NCBI GenBank assembly: GCA_028868305.1
Contig: JAGWUS010000018.1
Coordinates: forward strand, 1 to 58,030
Length of the DNA: 58,030 nt
Direction: 5' to 3'
From: Burkholderiales bacterium
GTDB lineage: Bacteria > Pseudomonadota > Gammaproteobacteria > Burkholderiales > Burkholderiaceae_C
Part shown: positions 47,148 to 55,027 of the stretch, one piece after another
Numbering within the stretch: the first letter of the stretch is position 1
Layout: each line of letters starts with the position of its first letter
Program-made: the position numbers and the translations under genes
Notes under the pieces: generated by a model
What the model was told of the DNA's origin: nothing
The model's database searches: none
What the model saw: the letters and a program-made list of their open reading frames with translations, nothing else

Positions 47148-48281
47148 GTGCATAGGCTCCAGTTCCACTACACCCTGTCCCGCGACAGCAGCCCTGCGCT
47201 GATTCGCAACCCGCTGATTGACCTGTTGCAGGCGGTGTCCACGCACGGGTCGATTTCGGCCGGCGCCCGCGCACTGGACCTGTCCTACCGCCACGTATGG
47301 GGAGAACTCAAACGCTGGGAAGAAGAGCTTGGCAACGAACTGCTAATCTGGGAAAAGGGCCAGCCCGCGAAGCTGTCCGAGTTTGGCGCCAAGCTGATGT
47401 GGGCCGAACGCCAGGCTCAGGTGAGGCTGGCCCCCCAGATTGAAGCGCTGCGCGGCGACCTGGAGCGCGCTTTTGCCGTGGCGTTTGACCCGCACGCCCA
47501 CGTGGTGACGCTCTACGCCAGCCATGACGCGGCATTGACTGTCCTGCGCGAGCACGCACTGGCCGCTGACGAGTCCGGCCAGACTGCGGCACAGTTGCAC
47601 CTGGACATCCGCTTTTGTGGCAGTGTGGACGCCATCCGGGCGCTCAACGAAGGCCGCTGCGTCATGGCGGGTTTTCACACGCTGCAGCACCCCGCACCCG
47701 GCTCCCTGGCCGAGCGCATCTACAAGCCACTGCTGCAACCGGGTTTGCACAAGATCATCGGCTTTGCCGAGCGCACCCAGGGCCTGATGGTGGCGCCTGG
47801 CAATCCGCTGGGCCTGCAATCGCTGGCCGACGTACAGCGCACCCAGGCAAGATTTGTCAACCGCACCCTGGGCACCGGCACCCGTGTTGTGCTGGATGAG
47901 TTGCTGGCGCTGGCAACTATTTCCACGGGCGACATAAAGGGGTACGACACCGCAGAGGTTTCGCACACGGCGGCGGCCCATGCGGTAGCCTCTGGCACTG
48001 CCGATGCCGCGTTGGGCATTGCGATTGCAGCGAAGTCACAGGGCCTGGAATTTGTGCCGCTGGTGCAGGAAAACTACCATCTGGTGTGCCTGAAATCGGC
48101 GCTGGACGAGCCTGCCATCGTGAACTTGCTTCATCTGCTGCAAAGTCAGCAATGGCAACGCAAGCTCTCCACGATCGCTGGCTATGCGCCATCTGGCAGC
48201 GGCAAAGTGCTGTCGCTGCGCGACGTGCTGCCCTGGTGGAATTTTGCCAAACCCAAAGCCGCCAGGGCCCCTGCCAAGTAA
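47148..48281 (+). CDS. ModE-like HTH / binding-protein-like regulator, likely tungstate sensor
   Basis: A 377-residue one-component regulator. Residues about 20-110 form a ModE/LysR-type winged HTH (IDLLQAVSTHGSISAGARAL, LSYRHVWGELKRWEEELG). Residues 120-350 form a periplasmic-binding-protein-like domain (LYASHDAALTVL, RFCGSVDAIRALNEGRC, TLGTGTRVVLDEL, HTAAAHAVASGTADAALGIA) related to COG1910 rather than to Mop domains. It is divergent from tupB, so oxyanion sensing and control of tungstate uptake (and perhaps of aor) is the natural inference. The start is GTG 47148. Confidence 0.85.
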   Translation: MHRLQFHYTLSRDSSPALIRNPLIDLLQAVSTHGSISAGARALDLSYRHVWGELKRWEEELGNELLIWEKGQPAKLSEFGAKLMWAERQAQVRLAPQIEALRGDLERAFAVAFDPHAHVVTLYASHDAALTVLREHALAADESGQTAAQLHLDIRFCGSVDAIRALNEGRCVMAGFHTLQHPAPGSLAERIYKPLLQPGLHKIIGFAERTQGLMVAPGNPLGLQSLADVQRTQARFVNRTLGTGTRVVLDELLALATISTGDIKGYDTAEVSHTAAAHAVASGTADAALGIAIAAKSQGLEFVPLVQENYHLVCLKSALDEPAIVNLLHLLQSQQWQRKLSTIAGYAPSGSGKVLSLRDVLPWWNFAKPKAARAPAK

Positions 48282-48293
48282 CTCCCAGGGGGT

Positions 48294-48788
48294 TCAGCCC
48301 TGCGCCTTCATCAGTTCCACGAGTTGGTCCAGCGCAATGCCCCAGCCCTGCCCAAAGCCCATGGCGGCATGGGCGTCCCGTCCAGCGGCATCCGCATGCA
48401 TGACCTTGGCCTTGTACCGGGTGCGTTCCTGGGGCAGGGGCTCAAAAACCAGATCCACAACGAAGGGAAAACCCAACTGGATACTGGCGGGGGCAGGCTG
48501 GGGCTGGAATCCGGGCCCCATCATATTGGTCCACACCAGCCGCTTGAGGGGCTCCACCAGCAGGAAGCATCCCACGTTCTCCGGCATGTGCTGCCCTTCG
48601 GGGGACTGCATGACATTGCGAAACAGCCCCCCCGCGCGCAAATCGATTTCGCAGTCCACCACCTTCCAGGGCCGAGGGCAAAACCACTGATAAATCAGCT
48701 CCGGCGTGGTCCAGGCCCGCCATACATCGGACGGCGACACATCCACGTCGCGTTGCAATTGAAGATCGAACTGTGAACTGGTGTGCAT
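48294..48788 (-). CDS. SRPBCC/AHSA1-family protein
   Basis: A 164-residue START-like protein. Features are LQRDVDVSPSDVWRAWTTPE, WFCPRPWKVVDCEIDLRAGG and the C-terminal GFGQGWGIALDQLVELM. It probably has a small-ligand-binding cavity. It lies 24 bases downstream of the small unknown gene at the end of the aor operon, so it may be co-transcribed, but a link in function is not evident. Confidence 0.85.
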   Translation of the reverse strand: MHTSSQFDLQLQRDVDVSPSDVWRAWTTPELIYQWFCPRPWKVVDCEIDLRAGGLFRNVMQSPEGQHMPENVGCFLLVEPLKRLVWTNMMGPGFQPQPAPASIQLGFPFVVDLVFEPLPQERTRYKAKVMHADAAGRDAHAAMGFGQGWGIALDQLVELMKAQG

Positions 48789-48812
48789 GGCTGTCTCCTG
48801 AAGAATGGGCCG

Positions 48813-49112
48813 TTAACCTCCGCCACGTTGCATGTACAGGTCAAAGCGGCGCATGAAATCGTAGCGTGTTTGATCGTCCACACCGCCAAAGCGGAAACTC
48901 ACCAGCAAGCGCGGCATCCGCACCAGCGCAATGACGCGGGGCTCGGCCACCTGCCACTTGATACCCAGCGCGCCATCGCCAATGCGTACGCCCACCGTCC
49001 GGTCCTGCAACTTCCAGTGGTGCTCGCCAATGGCGCCCGGCAGCCAGCGCAACCAGTCGGCTTCGGTACAGCCCATCTCGCGCTCAAAGCGCTCTTCGTA
49101 AAACGACTGCAT
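48813..49112 (-). CDS. Small conserved protein of the aor operon, unknown function
   Basis: A 99-residue protein with many aromatic and basic residues (MQSFYEERFEREMGCTEADW, LRWLPGAIGEHHW, RPRLLVSFRF-like strand region MPRLLVSFRFGG, RRFDLYMQRGGG). It has no signal, membrane segment or known motif. It follows the MoaD-like gene on the same strand after a 117-base spacer containing a repeat. Its position suggests a role in maturation or assembly of the tungsten enzyme; this is inference. Confidence 0.7.
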   Translation of the reverse strand: MQSFYEERFEREMGCTEADWLRWLPGAIGEHHWKLQDRTVGVRIGDGALGIKWQVAEPRVIALVRMPRLLVSFRFGGVDDQTRYDFMRRFDLYMQRGGG

Positions 49113-49179
49113 CAGTGAGCCGCACAGTGGTGCAACGCGAAGTGGACAACTCGGCGCTGGGCCACCCCAAAACGAGTTA

Positions 49180-49226
49180 GCCCCCTCGGGGGGCAGCGAC
49201 CCGCACAGCGGCGGAGCGTGGGGGCC
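49180..49226. repeat. GC-rich REP-like element
   Basis: GCCCCCTCGGGGGGC hairpin followed by AGCGACCCGCACAGCGGCGG and GCGTGGGGGC. Such units recur between genes in Comamonadaceae. Here it separates the MoaD-like gene from the small downstream gene and may stabilise or end the upstream mRNA. Confidence 0.55.
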
Positions 49227-49229
49227 ATA

Positions 49230-49484
49230 TCAGCCTCCAGCGATCGGTGGCCAGATGGCCAGCACATCGCCTTCGACCAGCGTCTGCGTCAGGCGTTTTT
49301 CGGGCTCGACGTACTTGCCGTTGATCAGCACCAGGTGCACCAGCTTGGGCGGCAGGCCAAAGGGTTCGATGATCTGGGTGATGGTGGCATCGGGCGCCAC
49401 CTCCAGTTCGAGTACATTGGTATAGCGTGCCTGCTGCGGCAGGAATTCGGTGAGCGATGCAAACAGCTTGAACGTAATCTTCAT
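49230..49484 (-). CDS. aorD: MoaD/ThiS-family sulfur carrier (AorD-like)
   Basis: An 84-residue ubiquitin-fold protein ending in the diagnostic Gly-Gly (PPIAGG), the residue thiocarboxylated to donate sulfur to molybdopterin. Its core matches MoaD (KLFASLTEFLP, VLINGKYVEPEKRL, EGDVLAIWPP). It is placed 12 bases after the FAD subunit gene. A dedicated MoaD in this operon implies specialised pterin synthesis for the tungsten cofactor. Confidence 0.9.
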   Translation of the reverse strand: MKITFKLFASLTEFLPQQARYTNVLELEVAPDATITQIIEPFGLPPKLVHLVLINGKYVEPEKRLTQTLVEGDVLAIWPPIAGG

Positions 49485-49496
49485 GACAACGACATG

Positions 49497-50792
49497 CTAC
49501 CTGCGCAGCGCATCCTGTGCACCGGACCACTCACCTTGCCCCTGCGCGCTGGCCAAATAGGCTTCCATGAGCTTGGTTGGGTCGTTCATCAGCACCTCTT
49601 TCCAGGCGCCGAGCTTGACCTGACCTTCCACCAGCCCACGCATAACGCCCACATGCTCGGTCCAGCCGACGCTGTTGCAGCCCACCAGCACATCGTCCTT
49701 GAACTGCAGGCTCAGGTGGCGTCCGGCAGGCACATCAGTGAGCTCCACATGCTCTCCGCCGGGGCGGCCCTGCCAGTCGCCAAAGCTGGTGGAGATCAGG
49801 CCCAGTGTATCGAGCACATTGATCTGGGTAACGCCCTTGAGATTGGCACGTGGCGCCTGGCCATGCGAGTACGCCACCATGTTCAGCGCCGCCACACGCG
49901 CCTGCTCGGCAGCATTGGGCTGAATGGCGCTCACAATGGTTTTTCCGCTGACTTTGTCGAACGCCTCAGCACAGTCCCCTGCGGCGTAAATGCCCGGCAC
50001 ATTGGTTTGCATGTGCTCATCGGTCAAAACACCCAGCAGGCAGTTCACGCCCGATTGTTCAAGATAGCCAATGGCCGGGCGCACACCAGCAGCGCTGATG
50101 ACCAGATCCGCCTCCACTGTCTTGCCGTTGGACAGCTTCACTTGCAGGGGCTTGCCCGGTGTGATGGACTCCACCTTGGTGCCTGTGAACACCTGCACCC
50201 CTTTGGCCTCGCACCAATTGCGGATCATGCCGCCCGCAGTCGGGCCCATCATGCGGGGCACCATGCGGTCGCCCATTTCCACGACGCTCAGGTGCACACC
50301 GCGTGCGGCCAGTGCTTCCATGATGATGCAGCCGATGAAACCGGCGCCCAGTTGCAGCACGCGTGCGCCTTTGGTAGCCAATGCCTGAATGGCGCGCGCG
50401 TCCTCCAGCGTCCAGCAGGTGTGCACGCCTTCGGCGGTAATGCCTGGAATGGGCGGATGGACTGGATGCGAACCCGTGGCCACCAGCAGCGTGTCAAAGC
50501 CCATGCTCTGCCCGTTGTCAAGTGCTACGGTTTTAGTAGCTGCCTGTACAGACTGCACGCGGGCTCTAACCACATTCACCTTCAAATCGGCAAAGTGGCT
50601 GGCCCCCTTGCGCAGGTAGGTGCCACGCTCATCGACATTGCCGATAAGCAGGTAGGGAATGGCCATGCGCGAGTACGGCGGCTCCGGCTCGTCACCCACG
50701 ATGGTGATGGTGTCGTTGGGCGCATGCTTGCGGATGGTTTCTGCGGCAATCACGCCGGCAGGACCGGCGCCGAGAATCAGGTGATGGGTCAT
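49497..50792 (-). CDS. aorC: FAD/NAD-dependent oxidoreductase subunit of AOR (AorC-like)
   Basis: A 431-residue two-dinucleotide-binding flavoprotein. The FAD site is LILGAGPAGVIAAETI, the NAD site is VLQLGAGFIGCIIMEAL, and the ATG motif is LLVATGSHPV. The second FAD motif is GIYAAGDCAEAF. Its size agrees with the AorC subunit that passes electrons to NAD+ in the Aromatoleum enzyme. Residues 71-89 are encoded by a dispersed repeat. Confidence 0.9.
   Translation of the reverse strand: MTHHLILGAGPAGVIAAETIRKHAPNDTITIVGDEPEPPYSRMAIPYLLIGNVDERGTYLRKGASHFADLKVNVVRARVQSVQAATKTVALDNGQSMGFDTLLVATGSHPVHPPIPGITAEGVHTCWTLEDARAIQALATKGARVLQLGAGFIGCIIMEALAARGVHLSVVEMGDRMVPRMMGPTAGGMIRNWCEAKGVQVFTGTKVESITPGKPLQVKLSNGKTVEADLVISAAGVRPAIGYLEQSGVNCLLGVLTDEHMQTNVPGIYAAGDCAEAFDKVSGKTIVSAIQPNAAEQARVAALNMVAYSHGQAPRANLKGVTQINVLDTLGLISTSFGDWQGRPGGEHVELTDVPAGRHLSLQFKDDVLVGCNSVGWTEHVGVMRGLVEGQVKLGAWKEVLMNDPTKLMEAYLASAQGQGEWSGAQDALRR
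50524..50580 (+). repeat. Dispersed palindromic repeat inside aorC
   Basis: The core GCTAC-N7-GTAGC occupies 50524-50540. The tail is TGCCTGTACAGACTGCACGC then GGGCTCTAACCACATT. It is antisense to aorC and read in frame (AATKTVA region). Confidence 0.6.
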
Positions 50793-50801
50793 ACGATATC
50801 T

Positions 50802-50833
50802 CCAAAAAGAAAGCGGCCACCAAGGACCGCTTT
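50802..50833 (-). terminator. Terminator-like hairpin between aorB and aorC
   Basis: On the minus strand, a 9-bp stem (AAAGCGGTC with GGCCGCTTT, one G-T pair) and 6-base loop is followed by CTTTTTGG. It begins 18 bases after the aorB stop and lies inside the operon. It could set a higher level of aorA/aorB than of aorCD or protect the upstream mRNA. Confidence 0.6.
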
Positions 50834-50850
50834 TCAGGCTTGCGGCCCGG

Positions 50851-52698
50851 TTACAGGCTCAGGCGCTTGCGCGTCTCGGCGGTGGGGCGGCCCTCGGAAT
50901 CCCAGCCGCGTGCGGCGTAGTACTTGGGCATCATCTCGGCCAGCATGTTGACCTTACCTTTGGCAGGGCCGGTCTTGCAGGCTTCGGTGAGCAGGCGCTT
51001 GGGCAGCGAGTCGTCCTTGGCGGTAAAGCCTGCACGGTTGTTGAACTCGCGCTCCATGTTCCAGATGCGCTCGCCAATCAGGGCCAGCTCTTCAATCGTG
51101 TAGGCCTCGTCGCAAGCGCCTTGCATTTGCGGCGCCAGGTCCTGCAGGCCCCAGGCAAAGGTGGTGAAGATGCACAGACCCGACGAATCGAAAGCAGCAG
51201 TGGCGTCCTGGAAAGCCTTGACCAAATCCGGCTTGCCTTCATGTTCCAGCGGATCGGTCTTGACCGGGATGCCCAGCACTTCGGAGGCAATGGTGTAGCC
51301 GCGCAGGTGGCAGCCACCACGGTTGGAGGTGGCATAGGCCAGACCGATGCCCTGGATGGCGCGGCCGTCATACGCAGGGAACTCCTGGCCTTTGCTGCTC
51401 ATGGAAAGGTCGGGATGGCCGTACTTGGCGGTCAGGCGCTTGGAGCCCTGGCCGATTTCCTTGCCAAAGCCGCGGCCATTCACGGTTTCTTCCACAAAAA
51501 ATGCCAGCGCTTCGGCTGAGCCGAACTTGGCGTCAATGCCCAACTGTTCCTTGGTGAGGACACCCATGTCGTAGAGCTCCATCACGGCGCCCACGGTGGC
51601 TCCAAAGCTGATGGGGTCGATACCTTGCTCGTTGCAGATCAGCGTGGCGTACTGCAGGGCCTCCAGATCTTTCACACCGTTGGCCGCGCCCAATGCCCAG
51701 GCCGCTTCGTACTCCAGACCGCCCGAGGCGCCCCAGTACTGCGGTTTGGTGGCCACGGTGAAGTGTCCCGGGTCCATCTTGCTGATACGACCGCAGGCGA
51801 TCGTGCAACCAAAACACGCCTGATTGGTGACCAATTGCTTTTTGCCGTCGGTAGCGCGCGGGGTGGCCATGGCTTCAGCGGAAATATCCTTGGCGCTTTC
51901 GAACTGGTTATCACGGTGGTTGCGGGTAGGCAAGGCACCGACTTCGTTGATTACGTTCATCAGCACCTGGGTGCCGAATGCGGGCAGGCCCTGCCCTGTC
52001 ACGGCGTTGTCGGCCAACACCTTTTTGCTGACCTTGACGGCCTCCATGAAAGCCTTGGGGTCGCGGATATTGCCCACGCCCTTGGTGCCACGCACAGCAA
52101 TCGCCTTGAGGTTCTTGCTGCCCATCACGGTGCCCACACCCGAGCGGCCCGCCGCGCGGTGCAGGTCATTGACCACCGCCGCATACAGCACGCCGTTTTC
52201 GCCGGCCTTGCCGATGCTGGACACACGCGTCAGCGGGTCCTGCAGGCTCTTCTTGAGCGTTTCTTCGGTTTCCCAGACGCTCTTGCCCCACAGATGGGAG
52301 GCATCGCGCAGCTCGGCCACGTCGTCGTTGACGTACAAGTAGACCGGCTTGGCCGACTTGCCTTCAAAAATGACCATGTCCCATCCGGCCATCTTGAACT
52401 CGGCACCCCAGTAGCCGCCCGAGTTGGAGCAGGCAATGGCACCGGTCAGCGGCCCCTTGGTAATGACGGTGTAGCGACCACCTGTGGAGGCCATAGTGCC
52501 GGTCAGCGGGCCGGTAGCCCAGATGATCTTGTTGGCAGCGGACAGCGGATCAACCTTGGCATCCACTTCCTCGGTGAAGTATTTGGTGCCCAGGCCGCGC
52601 GAGCCGATGTAGGCGCGTGCCCACTGCATGTTGAGAGGTTCAGACTTGACGGTACCCGCGGTCAAGTCCACACGAAGAATTTTTCCTGCCCATGACAT
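50851..52698 (-). CDS. aorB: Tungsten-containing aldehyde:ferredoxin oxidoreductase, catalytic subunit
   Basis: A 615-residue AOR-family enzyme that oxidises aldehydes to acids at a bis-tungstopterin centre. The [4Fe-4S] ligands are Cys295, Cys298 and Cys302 (CFGCTIAC) and Cys509 (SSGLC). The family segments GSRGLGTKYF, GPLTGT, AGRSGVGTVMGSKNLKAI and GLEYEAAWALG are present. AAGGAGA lies six bases before ATG 52698; the frame extends upstream over the ferredoxin subunit gene and was rejected. It has the same size and gene order as AorB of Aromatoleum. Confidence 0.95.
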   Translation of the reverse strand: MSWAGKILRVDLTAGTVKSEPLNMQWARAYIGSRGLGTKYFTEEVDAKVDPLSAANKIIWATGPLTGTMASTGGRYTVITKGPLTGAIACSNSGGYWGAEFKMAGWDMVIFEGKSAKPVYLYVNDDVAELRDASHLWGKSVWETEETLKKSLQDPLTRVSSIGKAGENGVLYAAVVNDLHRAAGRSGVGTVMGSKNLKAIAVRGTKGVGNIRDPKAFMEAVKVSKKVLADNAVTGQGLPAFGTQVLMNVINEVGALPTRNHRDNQFESAKDISAEAMATPRATDGKKQLVTNQACFGCTIACGRISKMDPGHFTVATKPQYWGASGGLEYEAAWALGAANGVKDLEALQYATLICNEQGIDPISFGATVGAVMELYDMGVLTKEQLGIDAKFGSAEALAFFVEETVNGRGFGKEIGQGSKRLTAKYGHPDLSMSSKGQEFPAYDGRAIQGIGLAYATSNRGGCHLRGYTIASEVLGIPVKTDPLEHEGKPDLVKAFQDATAAFDSSGLCIFTTFAWGLQDLAPQMQGACDEAYTIEELALIGERIWNMEREFNNRAGFTAKDDSLPKRLLTEACKTGPAKGKVNMLAEMMPKYYAARGWDSEGRPTAETRKRLSL

Positions 52699-52709
52699 AG
52701 CGTGTCTCC

Positions 52710-53186
52710 TTAAGCGGCTGAGGGTTGGTTGCCAAGCTTGTCGGCCCATGCCTGCATCTTGCCCAGGCCGGTCCAATTGGCATCGATGAAGGTGATGGCG
52801 CCGGTGGGGCATGCGGTGGCGCAGGCGGGGTCGCCGCCGCACAGATCGCATTTCTGTACCTTGCCAGTCTCCTGCACGTAATTGATGGTGCCGAAAGGGC
52901 AGGCAATGGTGCACACCTTGCAGCCCACGCATGTGGCTTCGTTCACCACCTTGGCGCCGGTGGACTTGTCCACCGTGATCGCCTCGACCGGGCAGGCGTG
53001 CAGGCACCAGGCCTCATCGCACTGGGTGCAGGTGTAGGGCACTTTCTTGCCAGTCTGGTGGAATTCGAACACCTTGATGCGCGACTTGGCAGGAACGAAA
53101 GTGGCGTAGTTCTCGTAAGAACAGGCCATTTCGCACTGCAAGCAGCCGGTGCACTTGTCCGGGTTGATGTGCAAGGTCTTTTGCAT
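52710..53186 (-). CDS. aorA: Four-cluster ferredoxin-like AOR subunit (AorA-like)
   Basis: A 158-residue protein with 16 cysteines in four groups (CTGCLQCEMAC; CTQCDEAWCLHAC; CVGCKVCTIAC; CDLCGGDPACATAC), predicted to bind four [4Fe-4S] clusters. It matches the electron-wire subunit AorA, which in the studied Aromatoleum enzyme stacks into filaments linking AorB units to AorC. It is the first gene of the operon, with AAGGAGAG before the ATG. Confidence 0.93.
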   Translation of the reverse strand: MQKTLHINPDKCTGCLQCEMACSYENYATFVPAKSRIKVFEFHQTGKKVPYTCTQCDEAWCLHACPVEAITVDKSTGAKVVNEATCVGCKVCTIACPFGTINYVQETGKVQKCDLCGGDPACATACPTGAITFIDANWTGLGKMQAWADKLGNQPSAA

Positions 53187-53355
53187 ATGTCTCTCCTTAA
53201 GCGGCGGCTTTGCGCGTATGCAAAGTCATTCCTATGAATTGAAGTACATAGCGATTGTTGGACTGAACAACCGCACACTTGCTAGGGATAACCCTAGTCA
53301 ACCATTACGAAGCGCATGAATTTCTCAAATTGAAACAAGTTGGAACTACGATGCG
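53187..53355. promoter_or_regulatory. Divergent aor promoter region with two dyads
   Basis: A perfect palindrome CTAGGG-ATAA-CCCTAG (53282-53297) and a second dyad TTGTT/AACAA (about 53255-53270) lie between aorA and the divergent regulator. These are candidate binding sites for that regulator. I see no clear -24/-12 (sigma-54) promoter. Confidence 0.55.
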
Positions 53356-54498
53356 ATGCTGCCCACAATCACCATGCTTCCGCCCACCACCACGCTGCCC
53401 ATCGAAACAGGTCTTCGCCTGGAAGGTATTGCGCGCGCGCGCCAGGCACTGCTCGTAGAGCGGGCCAGCGCGACGATGGGGCTGCTGGCGCCTTGGGTAG
53501 AACGCTCCTGGCAGCGGTGCATGGGGCTTGGCCACGACCCGCGGCACGAAACTGTATTCGAGGTGCTCACCCCCCAGCAGATGCGCCGCACCACCGAGGG
53601 CAACGCGCAACTCGTGCAAAGCGCTCGCCCCCTGCTGGAGACCCTGGCGCGCGCTATCGCCAACACCCGCTACTTCGCCATCCTCACCAATGCCGATGGC
53701 GTGGTGGTCGATGCCTGTGGCGCCATAGACCACTCGGACCTGCGGGCCGAGATGATTACCCGCGTTGGCACCGACTTGTCCGAGCGCAGTGTGGGCACCA
53801 CCGCCATCGGCGCAGCCTTGGCGGATTTGCAACCCGTGTGGCTGCACCGGGGCGAACACTTCTTTGCCAACACCGGGCACTACAGCTGCGCCGGAGCGCC
53901 GTTGATCGGGCCGGACGGACGCTGCATCGGCATGCTGGACCTTACCGGAATCGATGCCGTGGAACGCCCAGAGCTCAAGCACCTGGCTGCACAAACCGCC
54001 AGCAAGATCGAGAATGCGCTGGTGCTGGATCAGCCCCATAGCGTGACGTTGCGGCTGAATTGGCCGGGCAACAGCATGGGTGGCGATACCGACGGCCTGC
54101 TGTGCCTCGATGCCGATGGCTGGATCACTGGCGCCAACCCGGCAGCACGCATGATGGTGCCGGCCCTGGCCACCGCCACGGGCCATGCGGTGCATGTAAG
54201 CGAAGTCTTTGGCATGCCTTACCAGATGCTGTTCGACGCCGCCCGGCGCGCTCGCACCGTGCTCGACATTCCGTTGTGGACCGGTCTGCGTTTGCAGGCT
54301 CTACCGGTGCAAGCCTCAGAAGACAAGCGCATTACCGCCATGAACGCGCTGGAACAGCGCGGCGTGCCGCTCAAAGCCCGCGAGGTGGAGGTGATTCGCC
54401 GCGCCGTGGAAGAAGCCCGTGGCAACGTAGCCCAGGCCGCACAGGTGCTGGGCATCAGCAGGGCCACGGTTTACCGCAAGCTAAACCTGAAACACTAG
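53356..54498 (+). CDS. GAF-PAS-Fis regulator of aor, lacking AAA+ domain
   Basis: A 380-residue AcoR-like regulator. An N-terminal segment with WVERSWQRCMGLGHDP leads to a GAF domain (residues about 95-225, VVVDACGAIDH, GTDLSERSVGTTAIG, GHYSCAGAPLIGPDG). A PAS-like region (about 245-300) and a Fis-type HTH at the C-terminus (NVAQAAQVLGISRATVYRKL) follow. The central sigma-54-interacting AAA+ module (GAFTGA, Walker motifs) is missing, so it should act as an ordinary activator or repressor. It is divergent from aorA. Confidence 0.88.
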   Translation: MLPTITMLPPTTTLPIETGLRLEGIARARQALLVERASATMGLLAPWVERSWQRCMGLGHDPRHETVFEVLTPQQMRRTTEGNAQLVQSARPLLETLARAIANTRYFAILTNADGVVVDACGAIDHSDLRAEMITRVGTDLSERSVGTTAIGAALADLQPVWLHRGEHFFANTGHYSCAGAPLIGPDGRCIGMLDLTGIDAVERPELKHLAAQTASKIENALVLDQPHSVTLRLNWPGNSMGGDTDGLLCLDADGWITGANPAARMMVPALATATGHAVHVSEVFGMPYQMLFDAARRARTVLDIPLWTGLRLQALPVQASEDKRITAMNALEQRGVPLKAREVEVIRRAVEEARGNVAQAAQVLGISRATVYRKLNLKH

Positions 54499-54507
54499 AC
54501 GCTGAAG

Positions 54508-54912
54508 CTAGACGTTTTGGTTGCGCATCCAGTCGGCGGTCTGGAAGAAGGATTCCCGCAGGCGCGCACGCAAGTCTTCATCCACACCCACATCGCCCAT
54601 GGCCTGGTCCATGCAGGCCAGCCACTGATCGCGCTCCAGAATGCCAATCTTGAAGGGCATGTGCCGCGCCCGCAGACGGGGGTGCCCAAAGCGTTCAATG
54701 TAATGCTGCGGCCCGCCCATCCAGCCGCACAAAAACCAGAACAACTTGTCGCGCGCATCGTCTAGCGTAGAGCCGTGCACGGTACGCAACTCCTTGTACG
54801 CCGGCTCTAGATCCATCAGGTCGTAGAAACGGTCTACCAGCAGGCGGATGGCAGATTCGCCACCGATCAGGTCAAAGGCACTGCGGCCCTTGGGTTCGTC
54901 TTTGTCGCTCAT
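54508..54912 (-). CDS. Group II truncated haemoglobin
   Basis: A 134-residue truncated globin of the GlbO (group II) type. It shows FDLIGGESAIRLLVDRFYDLMD, the proximal-histidine segment HPRLRARHMPF and a Trp near WMRNQ at the C-terminus. It probably binds O2 or handles reactive oxygen or nitrogen species. It is convergent with the aor regulator gene. Confidence 0.92.
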   Translation of the reverse strand: MSDKDEPKGRSAFDLIGGESAIRLLVDRFYDLMDLEPAYKELRTVHGSTLDDARDKLFWFLCGWMGGPQHYIERFGHPRLRARHMPFKIGILERDQWLACMDQAMGDVGVDEDLRARLRESFFQTADWMRNQNV

Positions 54913-55027
54913 AAATAGTAATATTTTAGGACGCTAGCCCGCATGGAATGTCCACAGGCAGCTATGAAAATAGGAGTGGCTTTATCGAAGACCGGCCGAA
55001 TGCGATCCCTTTCCCAAGGAACGGAGA

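Noticed and set aside
52699..53007. N-terminal extension of the AOR catalytic subunit
   Set aside because: The extension overlaps aorA in another frame; the AAGGAGA site and family N-terminus fit ATG 52698.
53187..53355. A sigma-54 promoter for aorA
   Set aside because: No GG-N10-GC (-24/-12) pattern was found and the adjacent regulator lacks the AAA+ module.
54955..54980. GCTATGAAAATAGG as another copy of the dispersed repeat
   Set aside because: The spacing between arms differs from the fixed 17-base core and the tail is not recognisable.
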